IMG/VR virus record: IMGVR_UViG_3300042946_000581 | Coordinates: 1 to 64,000 of that record | DNA length: 64,000 nucleotides | Origin: a virus | Reading direction: 5' to 3' (one strand) | Part shown: piece after piece, positions 30,353 to 39,587 of the stretch | Layout: each line of letters begins with the position of its first letter | Numbering within the stretch: the stretch's first letter is position 1 | Notes under the pieces: model-generated | Seen by the model: the letters and a program-made list of their open reading frames with translations, nothing else | What the model was told of the DNA's origin: nothing | Database searches by the model: none | Made by a program: the position numbers and the translations under genes

Positions 30353-32221
30353 ATGGGAGCATTATTAGAAAGCGGTCTTGTTGGTAATATTGGTTTAAAA
30401 CACCTTAAAGTTATCAAAGAAGATACTATTAACAAATGGGATAGATTAGGATTCCTTGATGGCCTTAGAGGTCACCTAAAAGAAAACGTAGCTCAGTTAT
30501 ATGAAAACCAAGCTTCACACTTAATCAATGAGGCAACATCTGATGGAAGTTCTGGTTCATTCGAAACAGTTGTATTTCCAATCGTTAGACGTGTATTCTC
30601 TAAATTATTAGCGAATGATATCGTATCTGTACAAGCTATGAACTTACCTATTGGTAAATTGTTCTACTTCGTACCTAAAATCCAAGGATATACTGGTGCT
30701 ACTTATCCTGGTAGTGGTATTCCTAATGGTGATAGTGGTCAACACTACGCTCCTGTAGGAAGTCCTGGTAACTATCCTGGTGATCCAAGTGCGGGTTATG
30801 GTACAAGTAGTGGTGCTTTCACAAAAAATCTTTATGATTTATTCTACGAAGGAAATGAAGCAGGTTTAGATCCAGCTGGTCTTTTCGATTACTCTAAAGG
30901 TCGTTGGTCTGCTATTACAGAAGCCGCAACTGTTATGGTATGGAGTAATAGTGCAGTTGTTTCTGCAACTACACAATACCCAGCAACAACTAATGTTAGA
31001 AAGGTTCTTATTCAAATGTGTGGTTTCCAAGATAGTGGTGTAGGTAAATTAATCGCACCTGATGGAAGTGAAATAGACACTGAAGCATTCTTATCTGATT
31101 TAAGAATTTATGCTACAGATGCTCAGGCTTCATCACCCTTCAGTGCAACAACTCCTTGTAATTCAATTTATACTTCTATAGGTGTAAGAAATTCTCTTCT
31201 TTTCCGTGTAGTTACACAACAATATGGTAAAGGTATTGTTCAACCAACATCTACTAATACAAAAACAACTTGGCCTTCAAATGGTGGTGGTACTTACAAT
31301 GACATTTGTAATCAAAATGGTTGTATTTTATTAGAAGTTGATTTATCTTGTCCAGTTTGTGCTGATTGTGATGCAACATCTTTAGATGGTTACACAGGTA
31401 CTACATTGACTGGTGGACTTTCAGGTTCAGCATTTACTGCAGTATTCAGAAGATACGAAGAACTTGAATTTGAAGATAAAATTGGTGAAGTTTCTTTTGA
31501 CCTTGAATCAGTAACTGTTTCTGTAACTGAAAGAAAACTTAGAGCTCAATGGTCTCCTGAACTTGCTCAAGACGTTGCAGCATTCCATAACATTGATGCT
31601 GAGGCTGAATTAACTGCCCTTCTTTCTGAACAAGTTGCAGCTGAAATCGATAGAGAAATCCTACGTGACCTTAGAAAAGGTGCTGCTTGGAACTTGAGAT
31701 GGGACTACAACGGATGGAGAAGATTACAAAATAACACTTCTTATACTCAAAAAGATTGGAATCAAACGTTGATTACAGCTATCAACCAACTTTCAGCTCA
31801 AATCCACAAATCAACTCTTAGAGGTGGTGCTAACTGGATTGTTGTTTCTTCTGAGGTTTCTGCAATCTTTGATGACTTGGAATACTTCCACGTATCAAAT
31901 GCTTCTCCTGAGCAAGACCAATACAATATGGGTATTGAAAGAGTAGGTACATTAGCTGGTAGATACCAAGTATATCGTGACCCTTACTTCCCACCTAACC
32001 AAGTGTTAATCGGACATAAAGGTACTTCACTTCTTGATACTGGTTACATCTACGCTCCGTATGTTCCACTTCAATTAACTCCAACAATGTATAATCCATT
32101 CAACTTTACTCCTATCAAGGGTATTATGACTAGATACGCGAAAAAAATGGTGAACAACCGCTTTTATGCGAGAATTACAGTTGATGGTGTTAGAACATTT
32201 GACTTACAAGAATTGAGATAG
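30353..32221 (+). CDS. major capsid protein (gp23-like)
   Basis: The 622-residue protein matches gp23: the propeptide (1-60) contains LKENVAQLYENQASHLINE, and the predicted cleavage LINE-A (after E60) aligns with T4 FLTE-A (after residue 65). Then PIVRRVFSKLLANDIVSVQA with MNLPIGKLF follows the T4 VRRAIPNLIAFDICGVQPMNSPTGQVF text. The C-terminal half is HK97-like. It is longer than T4 gp23 (521 aa). An insertion near residue 335 carries a Cys cluster (CPVCADC). No late element lies directly upstream; it is probably read from the scaffold promoter. Confidence 0.95.
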   Translation: MGALLESGLVGNIGLKHLKVIKEDTINKWDRLGFLDGLRGHLKENVAQLYENQASHLINEATSDGSSGSFETVVFPIVRRVFSKLLANDIVSVQAMNLPIGKLFYFVPKIQGYTGATYPGSGIPNGDSGQHYAPVGSPGNYPGDPSAGYGTSSGAFTKNLYDLFYEGNEAGLDPAGLFDYSKGRWSAITEAATVMVWSNSAVVSATTQYPATTNVRKVLIQMCGFQDSGVGKLIAPDGSEIDTEAFLSDLRIYATDAQASSPFSATTPCNSIYTSIGVRNSLLFRVVTQQYGKGIVQPTSTNTKTTWPSNGGGTYNDICNQNGCILLEVDLSCPVCADCDATSLDGYTGTTLTGGLSGSAFTAVFRRYEELEFEDKIGEVSFDLESVTVSVTERKLRAQWSPELAQDVAAFHNIDAEAELTALLSEQVAAEIDREILRDLRKGAAWNLRWDYNGWRRLQNNTSYTQKDWNQTLITAINQLSAQIHKSTLRGGANWIVVSSEVSAIFDDLEYFHVSNASPEQDQYNMGIERVGTLAGRYQVYRDPYFPPNQVLIGHKGTSLLDTGYIYAPYVPLQLTPTMYNPFNFTPIKGIMTRYAKKMVNNRFYARITVDGVRTFDLQELR

Positions 32222-32243
32222 TAAATCTTAATAAAAAATGACG

Positions 32244-32276
32244 AGAGGGACAAGTTTTTGTCCCTCTTTTTTTTTA
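32244..32276 (+). terminator. rho-independent terminator after the capsid gene
   Basis: AGAGGGACAA, short loop, TTGTCCCTCT and a long T-run. A strong terminator isolating the capsid operon from the homing endonucleases. Confidence 0.9.
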
Positions 32277-32328
32277 TTTTAAATTTAAATAATTGACTTT
32301 ATGTTTGTATTATTTATATTTAAAATAT

Positions 32329-33009
32329 ATGAAACGAATAGAATTAGATAACGGAACGATTAATGAAATCATTAGATTATACAACGATGAAATGTTGGGT
32401 AGTCCATCTATTTCTGATAAATTAGGTATAAAAAGACATATTGTTTTACGTGTATTAAAAGAAAACAATGTTAAAGTTGGAGTGTCTGGTCAAAAATTTA
32501 AAGGAGGTAAAAAAAATGCAAATAAAAAATACCTTATTAAAAATAAAGAAAGATTGACTGAGTACCATAAAGAATGGTCAAAAGAAAATAGAGACCGACT
32601 CAATGAATACCACAAAGAATGGAGGGGGAAGAACATTGACAAACATAGAGAAGTAAAACGTACCTATCAAAAGAACAAAAGACATACTGACCCAATTTAC
32701 AAACTTATATCAAATTTTAGAACTGCGATATACACTGTATTAAAGGAACATAATTTGGGTAAATACACCAATTATTTTAAAATGGTAGGTTATTTACCAC
32801 AGGATTTAAGAACTCATTTAGAGAAACAATTTACTAATGGAATGAGTTGGGAAAATTATGGTAAATGGCATGTTGATCATATTAAACCAATATCTTCATT
32901 TACATTTAATAGTAGTGAAGATGAAGAATTTAAAGAATGTTGGTCTTTAGATAATCTTCAGCCAATGTGGGGGATTGAAAATATTAAAAAAAGTAATAAA
33001 ATATTATGA
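32329..33009 (+). CDS. HNH homing endonuclease
   Basis: A 226-residue protein. The N-terminal 45 residues form a helix-turn-helix (SISDKLGIKRHIVLRVLKEN); a Lys/Glu/Tyr-rich linker follows; the C-terminal HNH nuclease reads KWHVDHIKPISSF ... CWSLDNLQPMW ... ENIKKSNK with the HH, N and H/N positions. A free-standing mobile gene inserted after the capsid terminator. The start used (MKRIELDNG) follows an AT-rich leader; an upstream in-frame start lies in the promoter-like region. Confidence 0.88.
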   Translation: MKRIELDNGTINEIIRLYNDEMLGSPSISDKLGIKRHIVLRVLKENNVKVGVSGQKFKGGKKNANKKYLIKNKERLTEYHKEWSKENRDRLNEYHKEWRGKNIDKHREVKRTYQKNKRHTDPIYKLISNFRTAIYTVLKEHNLGKYTNYFKMVGYLPQDLRTHLEKQFTNGMSWENYGKWHVDHIKPISSFTFNSSEDEEFKECWSLDNLQPMWGIENIKKSNKIL

Positions 33010-33073
33010 AAAAAGGAGTAAGTTTTTAACCCCTTTTTTTTATTTAGGGTTAAAATTAAATGGATTGACTTAG

Positions 33074-33081
33074 ATATTTAT
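33074..33081 (+). promoter_or_regulatory. late-promoter element
   Basis: ATATTTAT with downstream TATAGTATAATTAAA, 23 nt before the ATG of the second homing endonuclease. Confidence 0.45.
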
Positions 33082-33104
33082 TATAGTATAATTAAATAAA
33101 AACT

Positions 33105-34808
33105 ATGTCATTAACATTATCACAAATACAAAATATAATTCAGTTATACATAAATGAGGGTTACTCTACCCACAAATTAGCTGAACAATTTAAGGTAGGA
33201 CATAAGAAGATTAGTCAAATCCTTAAGGACAATAATATAGAAATTAAAAAGAGGGGTGGACAAATTAAGATTGGCAATAGTAGTGAATTAGAAAAATCCA
33301 AGATAAATAAATACATTTCTGAGGATAAGGAACTTACTGCTAAGTGTAAACAAACAAATATCATAATTAATGACCCCAACAATTTATCAGGAAAATTAAC
33401 AAAACATATAATTGATTTATATGGTGATATTAATATTCCAACAAACACATATCAAAGAAAGAAATACGAACAAATCAATGGTAAAAAATGGTTTGAGGAA
33501 TATTTTGATATAATAGAAATTGATAAAGATATAAAAAGAAAATGTGGGTTATGTGAATGGGAAACAACTGATATTAATAACAAATCTGGTTGTTTTACAA
33601 ATCATATACAAGATGTGCATAATATATCTCTTGATGACTATTTGATTCAATTCCCTAATGATATACAATATCACCAAAATTACATTAAAAAGACAGATAG
33701 AGATAAAGAATTATTATTACAAGAAAATTTCGTTATATGTCAATTGTGTAATAAAAAAATGAAATCCATTACTAATTCACATTTATTAAATAAACACAAT
33801 ATTACTGTTGAGGAATACAAACTTAAATTTCCAAATTCAAAAATTGTATCGGAATCAACATCAAATGTTCTAAGTGAACTTATTAAAGAAACAAATATAA
33901 ATTTTCAACCAACTTGGACATCAAAAGGTGAAACTGAAATTAAAGAGTTTATTGAAGGTTTGGGATTTGAAATTTATAAGGGGAAAAATAGAAAATTATT
34001 GGAGGGTAAGGAAATTGATTTAATTATACCAAAACTTAAAATAGCTATTGAATATAATGGATTATATTTTCATACTGAAGAAATGGGTAAAAATTCAATA
34101 TACCATTTGAATAAAACATTGGCTTGTAATCAATTGGGGTTTAAACTAATTCACGTTTTTGAAGATGAGTGGATGGCAAATAGAGAATTGGTTAAATCAA
34201 AACTAAAACATATTCTTGGCGTTAGTGATGGAATTAAAGTTGGTGCAAGAAAAACAATTATTAAAGAAATCATTAAAGAAGATAAGTCATATTTTTTAGA
34301 TGAGTTTCATATTCAAGGAAATGATAAATCAGATATTTTTTATGGTGCTTATTATGATAATATTTTGGTTGGGGTTATGACATTCAATAGTCAAAGAAAT
34401 ATGACAAAAAATAATGATGGGGAATATGAATTAAGTAGATTTTCTACAAGACAAGGATATGTTATAAGTGGATTGGGTTCTAAAATGATGAAACAATTCA
34501 TAACTGATTATTCTCCTAAAAGTATAATAAGTTTTGCTGATAGAAGATGGACTACAGATGGAAACAATAATATGTATATAAATTTGGGATTTGAACTTGT
34601 ATCAATATTAAAACCTACTTATTTCTATTATAGTTCAAAGATTAATCGATATAAGAGGTATCATAAGTTTTCTTTTGGTAAAAACAATTTAAAAAAGAAA
34701 TATACTAATTTGGATTTTAATAAAAGTGAATCTGAGTTAACCAAAGAATTGGGATTTTCCAAAATATGGGATTGTGGATTATTTAAATATAAGATTAATT
34801 TTTTTTAA
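33105..34808 (+). CDS. Hef-like homing endonuclease (HTH, Zn fingers, PD-(D/E)XK)
   Basis: A 567-residue multidomain protein. A helix-turn-helix (LSQIQNIIQLYINEGYSTHK and following, 3-45) resembles that of the preceding HNH gene. Two C-x2-C...H-x-(3-4)-H elements follow (KCGLCEW...HIQDVH, and CQLCNKKMK...HLLNKH). Next is a VSR/PD-(D/E)XK nuclease (EIKEFIEGLGFEIYKG ... KEIDLIIPKLKIAIEYNG) and a C-terminal GNAT-like fold (GVMTFNSQRN ... SGLGSKMMKQF). It is likely a selfish endonuclease; the capsid neighbourhood may hold its target. Confidence 0.78.
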   Translation: MSLTLSQIQNIIQLYINEGYSTHKLAEQFKVGHKKISQILKDNNIEIKKRGGQIKIGNSSELEKSKINKYISEDKELTAKCKQTNIIINDPNNLSGKLTKHIIDLYGDINIPTNTYQRKKYEQINGKKWFEEYFDIIEIDKDIKRKCGLCEWETTDINNKSGCFTNHIQDVHNISLDDYLIQFPNDIQYHQNYIKKTDRDKELLLQENFVICQLCNKKMKSITNSHLLNKHNITVEEYKLKFPNSKIVSESTSNVLSELIKETNINFQPTWTSKGETEIKEFIEGLGFEIYKGKNRKLLEGKEIDLIIPKLKIAIEYNGLYFHTEEMGKNSIYHLNKTLACNQLGFKLIHVFEDEWMANRELVKSKLKHILGVSDGIKVGARKTIIKEIIKEDKSYFLDEFHIQGNDKSDIFYGAYYDNILVGVMTFNSQRNMTKNNDGEYELSRFSTRQGYVISGLGSKMMKQFITDYSPKSIISFADRRWTTDGNNNMYINLGFELVSILKPTYFYYSSKINRYKRYHKFSFGKNNLKKKYTNLDFNKSESELTKELGFSKIWDCGLFKYKINFF

Positions 34809-34816
34809 TAATTATG

Positions 34817-34824
34817 ATATTTAT
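34817..34824 (+). promoter_or_regulatory. late-promoter element
   Basis: ATATTTAT followed by AAAATAAAA, 17 nt before the ATG of the Gly-rich membrane-active protein. Confidence 0.6.
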
Positions 34825-34841
34825 AAAATAAAAGATTACTT

Positions 34842-36008
34842 ATGAGGTCTAACAATGATATAAGAATTAGAGCTATTTCCTACAATTTAAAATATTTTTT
34901 TACAAATAAAGGTATTGTACAAATAGATAATAGGTTAAATGAAAACATTATTAAATATAATGCCAGTAATTTAAGTTATGGGATTAATATGTTGAGAGAA
35001 AATATGCAAGTTAAATTTAATTTGGGTTTAATTTCAATGGAAGATTATTTGTTTTCATCAAGAAAGTTTTTATACGAAATGATGAATAAAATAAATTCAA
35101 AAAATGGAACTAGTATATTAACAGAATGGGAAAGAAAATATAGTTCAGATACAAGAATTATTACTGAAAATTTTAATCCTAAAGATATAGTTAAAAGTTA
35201 TAATTTAGGTTGGTATGGTGTTGAGACATTGTACCAAGAAAGAATTAATAATTTAATTATTAAAGAAGACATATTGGGTAATATATGGGGTGGTATTAAA
35301 TCTTTTGCTGAATGGGGTTGGAATAACATTAAAGACACAATTACTAAGGCAATGACGTGTACTTCAGGTCAGGGGGCTATTGAATGTTTTATGGAAGGGT
35401 TAAGAACTGTTGCAACGTCATTATTGGGTGTTGGTGTGTTAACTGGTGTGTCATTTATTTCTCCGATAGGACAAATTCCAAATCTTATTATATTTGGGGC
35501 TTTATTAATTTATGATATATGGAAAATGATGACAGGTAAAGAATATAAAGTCGTTGATATTGTTGTTGATATTGTTTCATTATTAACACCATTAATCGCC
35601 AAAGGATTGGGGTCATTACTTAAAGGTGTTTCTAATTTTGTTGGTTTGGGTAAATTGGCGGCAACTAGTGGGGGTGTTTTGAGTAAATTCCTTCCAACTT
35701 TGATGAAAGGATTAGGTAGTTTATCTGGTATTATTAGTAAAGTTGTAAGTTTTTTTTCCATCAAATTGGGTATAAAATGGATTGCGGATATGTCAAGTAC
35801 AACAACACAAGGTTTGGAAAAAATTACTGATGAAGTACAAGAAGGAATAGATTCTGAAAAAGAAAAATTAAAAGGTAGTGACGATTTAGGTGACTTAGAT
35901 GATATGGACGATTTAGACGATTTGGAGGATGAAAATATTGATGGTTTTGGTGATGAGGAAGAAGATATTGATGGTGATTTAAATATGCCTAATGATAAAC
36001 CAATGTAG
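34842..36008 (+). CDS. Gly-rich hydrophobic virion protein, possible ejection protein
   Basis: A 388-residue protein: a helical N-terminus (1-130), a WGGIKSFAEWGWNNIKD amphipathic helix, then a long Gly-rich hydrophobic core (about 175-320) with several potential membrane helices, and an acidic C-terminal tail (DDLGDLDDMDDLDD). A membrane-inserting protein held soluble by an acidic tail would suit a protein packed in the head and ejected into the envelope. Not recognised by family. Confidence 0.52.
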   Translation: MRSNNDIRIRAISYNLKYFFTNKGIVQIDNRLNENIIKYNASNLSYGINMLRENMQVKFNLGLISMEDYLFSSRKFLYEMMNKINSKNGTSILTEWERKYSSDTRIITENFNPKDIVKSYNLGWYGVETLYQERINNLIIKEDILGNIWGGIKSFAEWGWNNIKDTITKAMTCTSGQGAIECFMEGLRTVATSLLGVGVLTGVSFISPIGQIPNLIIFGALLIYDIWKMMTGKEYKVVDIVVDIVSLLTPLIAKGLGSLLKGVSNFVGLGKLAATSGGVLSKFLPTLMKGLGSLSGIISKVVSFFSIKLGIKWIADMSSTTTQGLEKITDEVQEGIDSEKEKLKGSDDLGDLDDMDDLDDLEDENIDGFGDEEEDIDGDLNMPNDKPM

Positions 36009-36052
36009 TCAAAAAAAAAATAAAATAACCTATAATTTTTAAAGAAATTAAC

Positions 36053-36060
36053 ATATTTAT
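36053..36060 (+). promoter_or_regulatory. late-promoter element
   Basis: ATATTTAT followed by ATTAAAA, 15 nt before the ATG. Confidence 0.62.
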
Positions 36061-36075
36061 ATTAAAACAATTATT

Positions 36076-37479
36076 ATGAAAAAACTATATTTTTTAAACG
36101 AAGAAGAAAAACAAAGAATCTTAAAATTACATAAAAGCCGTCAAGTTGGTAAATTTTGGTTAAATGAACAAGCTTTAGATAATCCAGATGAAACTATGGA
36201 AACGGGATTACCTAGAGGTACTTGGACAAAAGAGCAAGCTTCAATGTTTGATTTGGTTATTAATAATTATAAAAAGATGAGTGCTGGAGAAAGAGATAGA
36301 TTCATAAATGGTATAAAAAGTTTTTGTGCTGACAATGTTTTTGGTAGTCCAACTATGAGTACTACCGCTTTAAAAGCTAATGGTAAGGCTTTTGAAATTT
36401 TGATGAAAAGAAACGCATACACAATTGCTATTTTTAGTGGAGGTAGAGGGTTTGCCAATCCTAAAGAATTAGTCCCTTATTTTCAAGAATTAAAGAATAT
36501 ACCAAATTTTTGTTGGTCTGTAAAAAACATTACAGATTTAAGGGGGGAAGAAACTATTATAGATATCGCTGATGAGATTTTTAATGAAACAGATTTTGTT
36601 GCTAATTTTATAAACCCAGTAAAAGCATTAGCCATAGCAACAAAAATTGCTACATATGATACTGAAGAAGGTGAAAAAATTAAAGCTAAAGGAGGTGTTG
36701 ATGATGCGGAATGGGAAAAAACGCAATTAGAGTTTTATAAAACATATCCTTGTTTGGCGGATGTTGCTGTTGCAAGTAAAGCTAAAAATGCTATAGTAGT
36801 TCAAAACCCAAGTGAACACGAACAAATCATTGACCAATCTCAAAGAAAACGAACAAATATTACTGACAAGACAACTTTTATGTCGGATGGTACTTATATT
36901 ACATATACTGATGCCAAGGCTAATGCTTTAAGTGGAAAATTTCAATGTTCACGTGATGGAGAATTAACACTATTGTATCCCGGTAAAGTTGGCATGGGTA
37001 GTGAAGGTGGTATATATTCTAAATGGCCTTGTTTAGGACAATCTAGAAAAGATGGAACTCCATATACTGAAATTGACTCTAGTGATAATAATCAAGCAAT
37101 TATGGCGGATGAGGAAAGAAAGACACATCCAATATTTAGTGGTTACCCAGAAGGTGATATCTACTTTAGTATTGATGGGACTTTCTTAACTGAAAATGAT
37201 TTTAATAATGACCTTGATAAATCAGGTAGATTTAAATGTAAATCAAAAGGTAGAATTTTTGCGGCACCATTTAAAGGTGTATCAACAGAACCAATCAAAC
37301 CTAATCCAATTGTAACAACAACCAATAGAGGAGGTAGTAAAACTGCAGGTGGTATGGGAACAGTTTCAGCATCTCCATCATACATTAGTGAAATATTAAA
37401 ATGTGCTAAGATTGGAGGTTCTACTTTAGACCAAAACGCATTAAATCAGTTATATGATTACATAAAAAATAATAAATAA
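36076..37479 (+). CDS. tagged virion protein with repeated Cys-containing beta module
   Basis: A 467-residue protein. It starts MKKLYFLNEEEKQRILKLHK and reaches WLNEQ at about residue 33, a predicted processing site. The middle is helical (residues 40-240). The second half has at least two copies of a beta module (MSDGTYITYTDAKANALSGK with FQC, and FSIDGTFLTENDFNN then RFKC). The C-terminus (EILKCAKIGGSTLDQNALNQ then LYDYIKN) is similar to that of the 337-aa gene downstream. Probably an internal head protein; function unknown. Confidence 0.6.
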   Translation: MKKLYFLNEEEKQRILKLHKSRQVGKFWLNEQALDNPDETMETGLPRGTWTKEQASMFDLVINNYKKMSAGERDRFINGIKSFCADNVFGSPTMSTTALKANGKAFEILMKRNAYTIAIFSGGRGFANPKELVPYFQELKNIPNFCWSVKNITDLRGEETIIDIADEIFNETDFVANFINPVKALAIATKIATYDTEEGEKIKAKGGVDDAEWEKTQLEFYKTYPCLADVAVASKAKNAIVVQNPSEHEQIIDQSQRKRTNITDKTTFMSDGTYITYTDAKANALSGKFQCSRDGELTLLYPGKVGMGSEGGIYSKWPCLGQSRKDGTPYTEIDSSDNNQAIMADEERKTHPIFSGYPEGDIYFSIDGTFLTENDFNNDLDKSGRFKCKSKGRIFAAPFKGVSTEPIKPNPIVTTTNRGGSKTAGGMGTVSASPSYISEILKCAKIGGSTLDQNALNQLYDYIKNNK

Positions 37480-37496
37480 TAATCAAACAAAGAAAT

Positions 37497-37811
37497 ATGA
37501 GACTATTAATAAGTGAAAGTGAAAAAAGTAGAATTTTAAATTTACATAGACCAAAATTCTTATTTGAGCAATCAACAAATATAACTATTAGTGATTTACA
37601 ATCATTGATTGGCGTAAGTATAGATAACAATCTAGGACCTCAAACCGCAAATAAATTATTAGAAGTATTAAAAAGTATTCCTGGTAATGGTTGTAGTGCT
37701 AATTTTGTTCCTCCAACAGGAGGAGGAGGTAGTGGGACAATTAAACCAATTGGGACTAATACGGGCGGTAGTTCTAACTTTATAAAAAGCCCAACTAATT
37801 ACGAAAAATAA
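37497..37811 (+). CDS. tagged small protein with PG-binding-like domain, 104 aa
   Basis: Begins MRLLISESEKSRILNLHRPK, then FLFEQ at residues 21-25, a likely processing site. Residues 31-60 (ISDLQSLIGVSIDNNLGPQT and ANKLLEVL) follow the peptidoglycan-binding-1 pattern (LQ-x-x-LG-x-x-x-D-x-x-x-GP-x-T). A Gly/Pro-rich tail follows. It could bring a peptidoglycan-binding domain into the virion. Confidence 0.58.
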   Translation: MRLLISESEKSRILNLHRPKFLFEQSTNITISDLQSLIGVSIDNNLGPQTANKLLEVLKSIPGNGCSANFVPPTGGGGSGTIKPIGTNTGGSSNFIKSPTNYEK

Positions 37812-37820
37812 ATTTTAATT

Positions 37821-38834
37821 ATGAATAGAAGTTATAGTAAAATAAGGAACATTAATAGTGTTAATTATTTATTGGAACAAAAATATCTTGAGGATAAACG
37901 AAATACTGATAGAGGTGTTTTGGTTGAACAACAACCTGAAGAAGATAATTGGTTTAATAATATGAATAGTTCTTATTTTGACAGATCAGCAAATAAGGAT
38001 TATAGTAAATTTCCTTGTGTCTCATCATTAAAAATTGCTAAAGGTAATCGATTAAGATTTGACGCAAATTATTACTATTTCCCAAATGGGAACTATGCAA
38101 CTATTGCTGATGTTAACAAATATTCTCAAGATTATGCTAATAATCCAAACACAACACTAAATTATGCTGGTACATATAGTTGTAAAGAAACTATAAATGA
38201 TATCACAAATCAAAAAACATCTTCAATACAAAGGTCAGAAAATCCAAAAAAAGAATTAGCTAGTTCAACAGAAACTATGGCAGCTGCAGCAGAAAGACAA
38301 AGAAAAGAACTAGGGTATGGAGAGGGTAAAGGTGATGAAGGTAATTGGAAAAATACAAGATGTGCTTTAACTATGGGAACTACATCTAAGACACCTACAA
38401 CTAGTCCAAATTACCCAGGTAAAGAACATATTTATTATGATGTAAAAGATGCTGACTTATCAATATTCAATGGATACCTTGAGGATGATGATGTTCATGA
38501 GGTATATTTATTTAATACTGGAGTGTTTTATGTGGGGTCAACACCATATCCTAAGTACCAACGAGGACCAAGTGATGAAAATAAATTTTATAAGTATACT
38601 TGTGTTGGTGGTAAAGTAAAACCAACAAAAGAAATTATTGGTATTGAGGGTAGTCAAGATAGAAATAGTACTCAGTCCACAACTAGTGGAGGTGGTTTTG
38701 GTACAGTATATCCTAATGTGTTCACACCAAATGTTGTTAGTACTATCAGAACAAAAATCGGTTCGGGTGAAACTTCACCAACTTTAACACAAACAGACAT
38801 AAATTTATTGTATACCGCAATAGAAAACGCTTAA
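37821..38834 (+). CDS. tagged virion protein, paralogue of the 467-aa protein
   Basis: A 337-residue protein with two suspected processing sites near the N-terminus (YLLEQ and VLVEQ, the latter at about residues 35-39). It carries beta modules (YYYFPNGNYATIADVNKYSQ with YSC; VYLFNTGVFYVGS with YTC) like those of the upstream protein and a matching C-terminus (IRTKIGSGETSPTLTQTDIN then LLYTAIEN). Starts 9 nt after the preceding stop. Confidence 0.58.
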   Translation: MNRSYSKIRNINSVNYLLEQKYLEDKRNTDRGVLVEQQPEEDNWFNNMNSSYFDRSANKDYSKFPCVSSLKIAKGNRLRFDANYYYFPNGNYATIADVNKYSQDYANNPNTTLNYAGTYSCKETINDITNQKTSSIQRSENPKKELASSTETMAAAAERQRKELGYGEGKGDEGNWKNTRCALTMGTTSKTPTTSPNYPGKEHIYYDVKDADLSIFNGYLEDDDVHEVYLFNTGVFYVGSTPYPKYQRGPSDENKFYKYTCVGGKVKPTKEIIGIEGSQDRNSTQSTTSGGGFGTVYPNVFTPNVVSTIRTKIGSGETSPTLTQTDINLLYTAIENA

Positions 38835-38846
38835 TAAAAAATAATT

Positions 38847-39320
38847 ATGAAACAAAATATGATGATATTATCTGAACGTGAAATACAAAAATTGGTTAAA
38901 CAAATATTGTTAAAAGAACAATCAGGTGCTAATAGGACTATTACTGATATACAAAATTTATTAATACGTAAAGGACGTAGAGAAGTTGGTACTAGTGATG
39001 GAAAAGCTGGTCTAAATACATTAACAGCAATTAATAATGCTCTAAATTTAGGTCTTAATCTTTATAGACCACAAGCGGCTAAACAAAATACACAAACAAA
39101 TGTTCAACAAAATATCATGAAAAGTCCAAGTGCTGTAGATTTTGAAAAAATTAATCCCGCATCGAAAGATGGTAATTTACAGGGTGTTACTACGAATCAA
39201 GGGACTGAAATAACTCCGGCTAAACAAAATGATTATGCCGCTAATAATTTGACAGGTAAAAAAGAATATGTCGCACCTACTTTAACTGATCAAAGTAAAA
39301 TAGTGGGTTTAACTGATTAA
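38847..39320 (+). CDS. tagged protein with PG-binding-like segment, 157 aa
   Basis: Starts MKQNMMILSEREIQKLVKQI then LLKEQ, the shared helix with a predicted processing site at about residue 24. Residues 31-68 (ITDIQNLLIRKGRREVGTSD then GKAGLNTLTAINNAL) resemble a peptidoglycan-binding-1 repeat. The rest is a Gln/Asn/Thr-rich linker. Last + strand gene before a bidirectional terminator. Confidence 0.58.
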   Translation: MKQNMMILSEREIQKLVKQILLKEQSGANRTITDIQNLLIRKGRREVGTSDGKAGLNTLTAINNALNLGLNLYRPQAAKQNTQTNVQQNIMKSPSAVDFEKINPASKDGNLQGVTTNQGTEITPAKQNDYAANNLTGKKEYVAPTLTDQSKIVGLTD

Positions 39321-39325
39321 AATAT

Positions 39326-39352
39326 AGGTGAAGTTAATCTTCACCTTTTTTA
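39326..39352. terminator. bidirectional terminator between convergent genes
   Basis: AGGTGAAG (39326-39333), loop TTAAT, CTTCACCT (39339-39346), T-run. It overlaps the 3' end of the minus-strand 74-aa gene. Confidence 0.82.
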
Positions 39353-39558
39353 TTTTCCGATAATATTCTAATACTTTTTGATATTATTTCAGATTCCCCA
39401 AGTGAGTACATTCCATTATGATAGGCATACTTAACCGCTTGTACGATTAAGAATATTGCTTGTTCTCTATCCATCACATCAATTAATGTTTGTAGATGGT
39501 TTTCTGTTAATAGAGGTACTGAATTAAATAATTTACCGTAAATTTTTTCTTGTTCCAT
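39334..39558 (-). CDS. hypothetical protein, 74 aa
   Basis: Not recognised. Helical, with a central hydrophobic helix (REQAIFLIVQAVKYAYHNG). Divergent from the tagged 296-aa gene. Its end lies inside a shared terminator. Confidence 0.55.
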   Translation of the reverse strand: MEQEKIYGKLFNSVPLLTENHLQTLIDVMDREQAIFLIVQAVKYAYHNGMYSLGESEIISKSIRILSENKKGED

Positions 39559-39560
39559 AG

Positions 39561-39568
39561 ATATTTAT
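39561..39568 (+). promoter_or_regulatory. late-promoter element
   Basis: ATATTTAT, 19 nt before the + strand ATG. The AT-rich 29-nt gap also has to serve the divergent minus-strand gene. Confidence 0.52.
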
Positions 39569-39587
39569 ATTTATAATTTCATTTGTA

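Noticed and set aside
33010-33050. Terminator after the HNH gene (AAAAAAGGAGT...AACCCCTTTTTT)
   Set aside because: Pairing is imperfect with mismatches in the stem; too weak to list as a feature.
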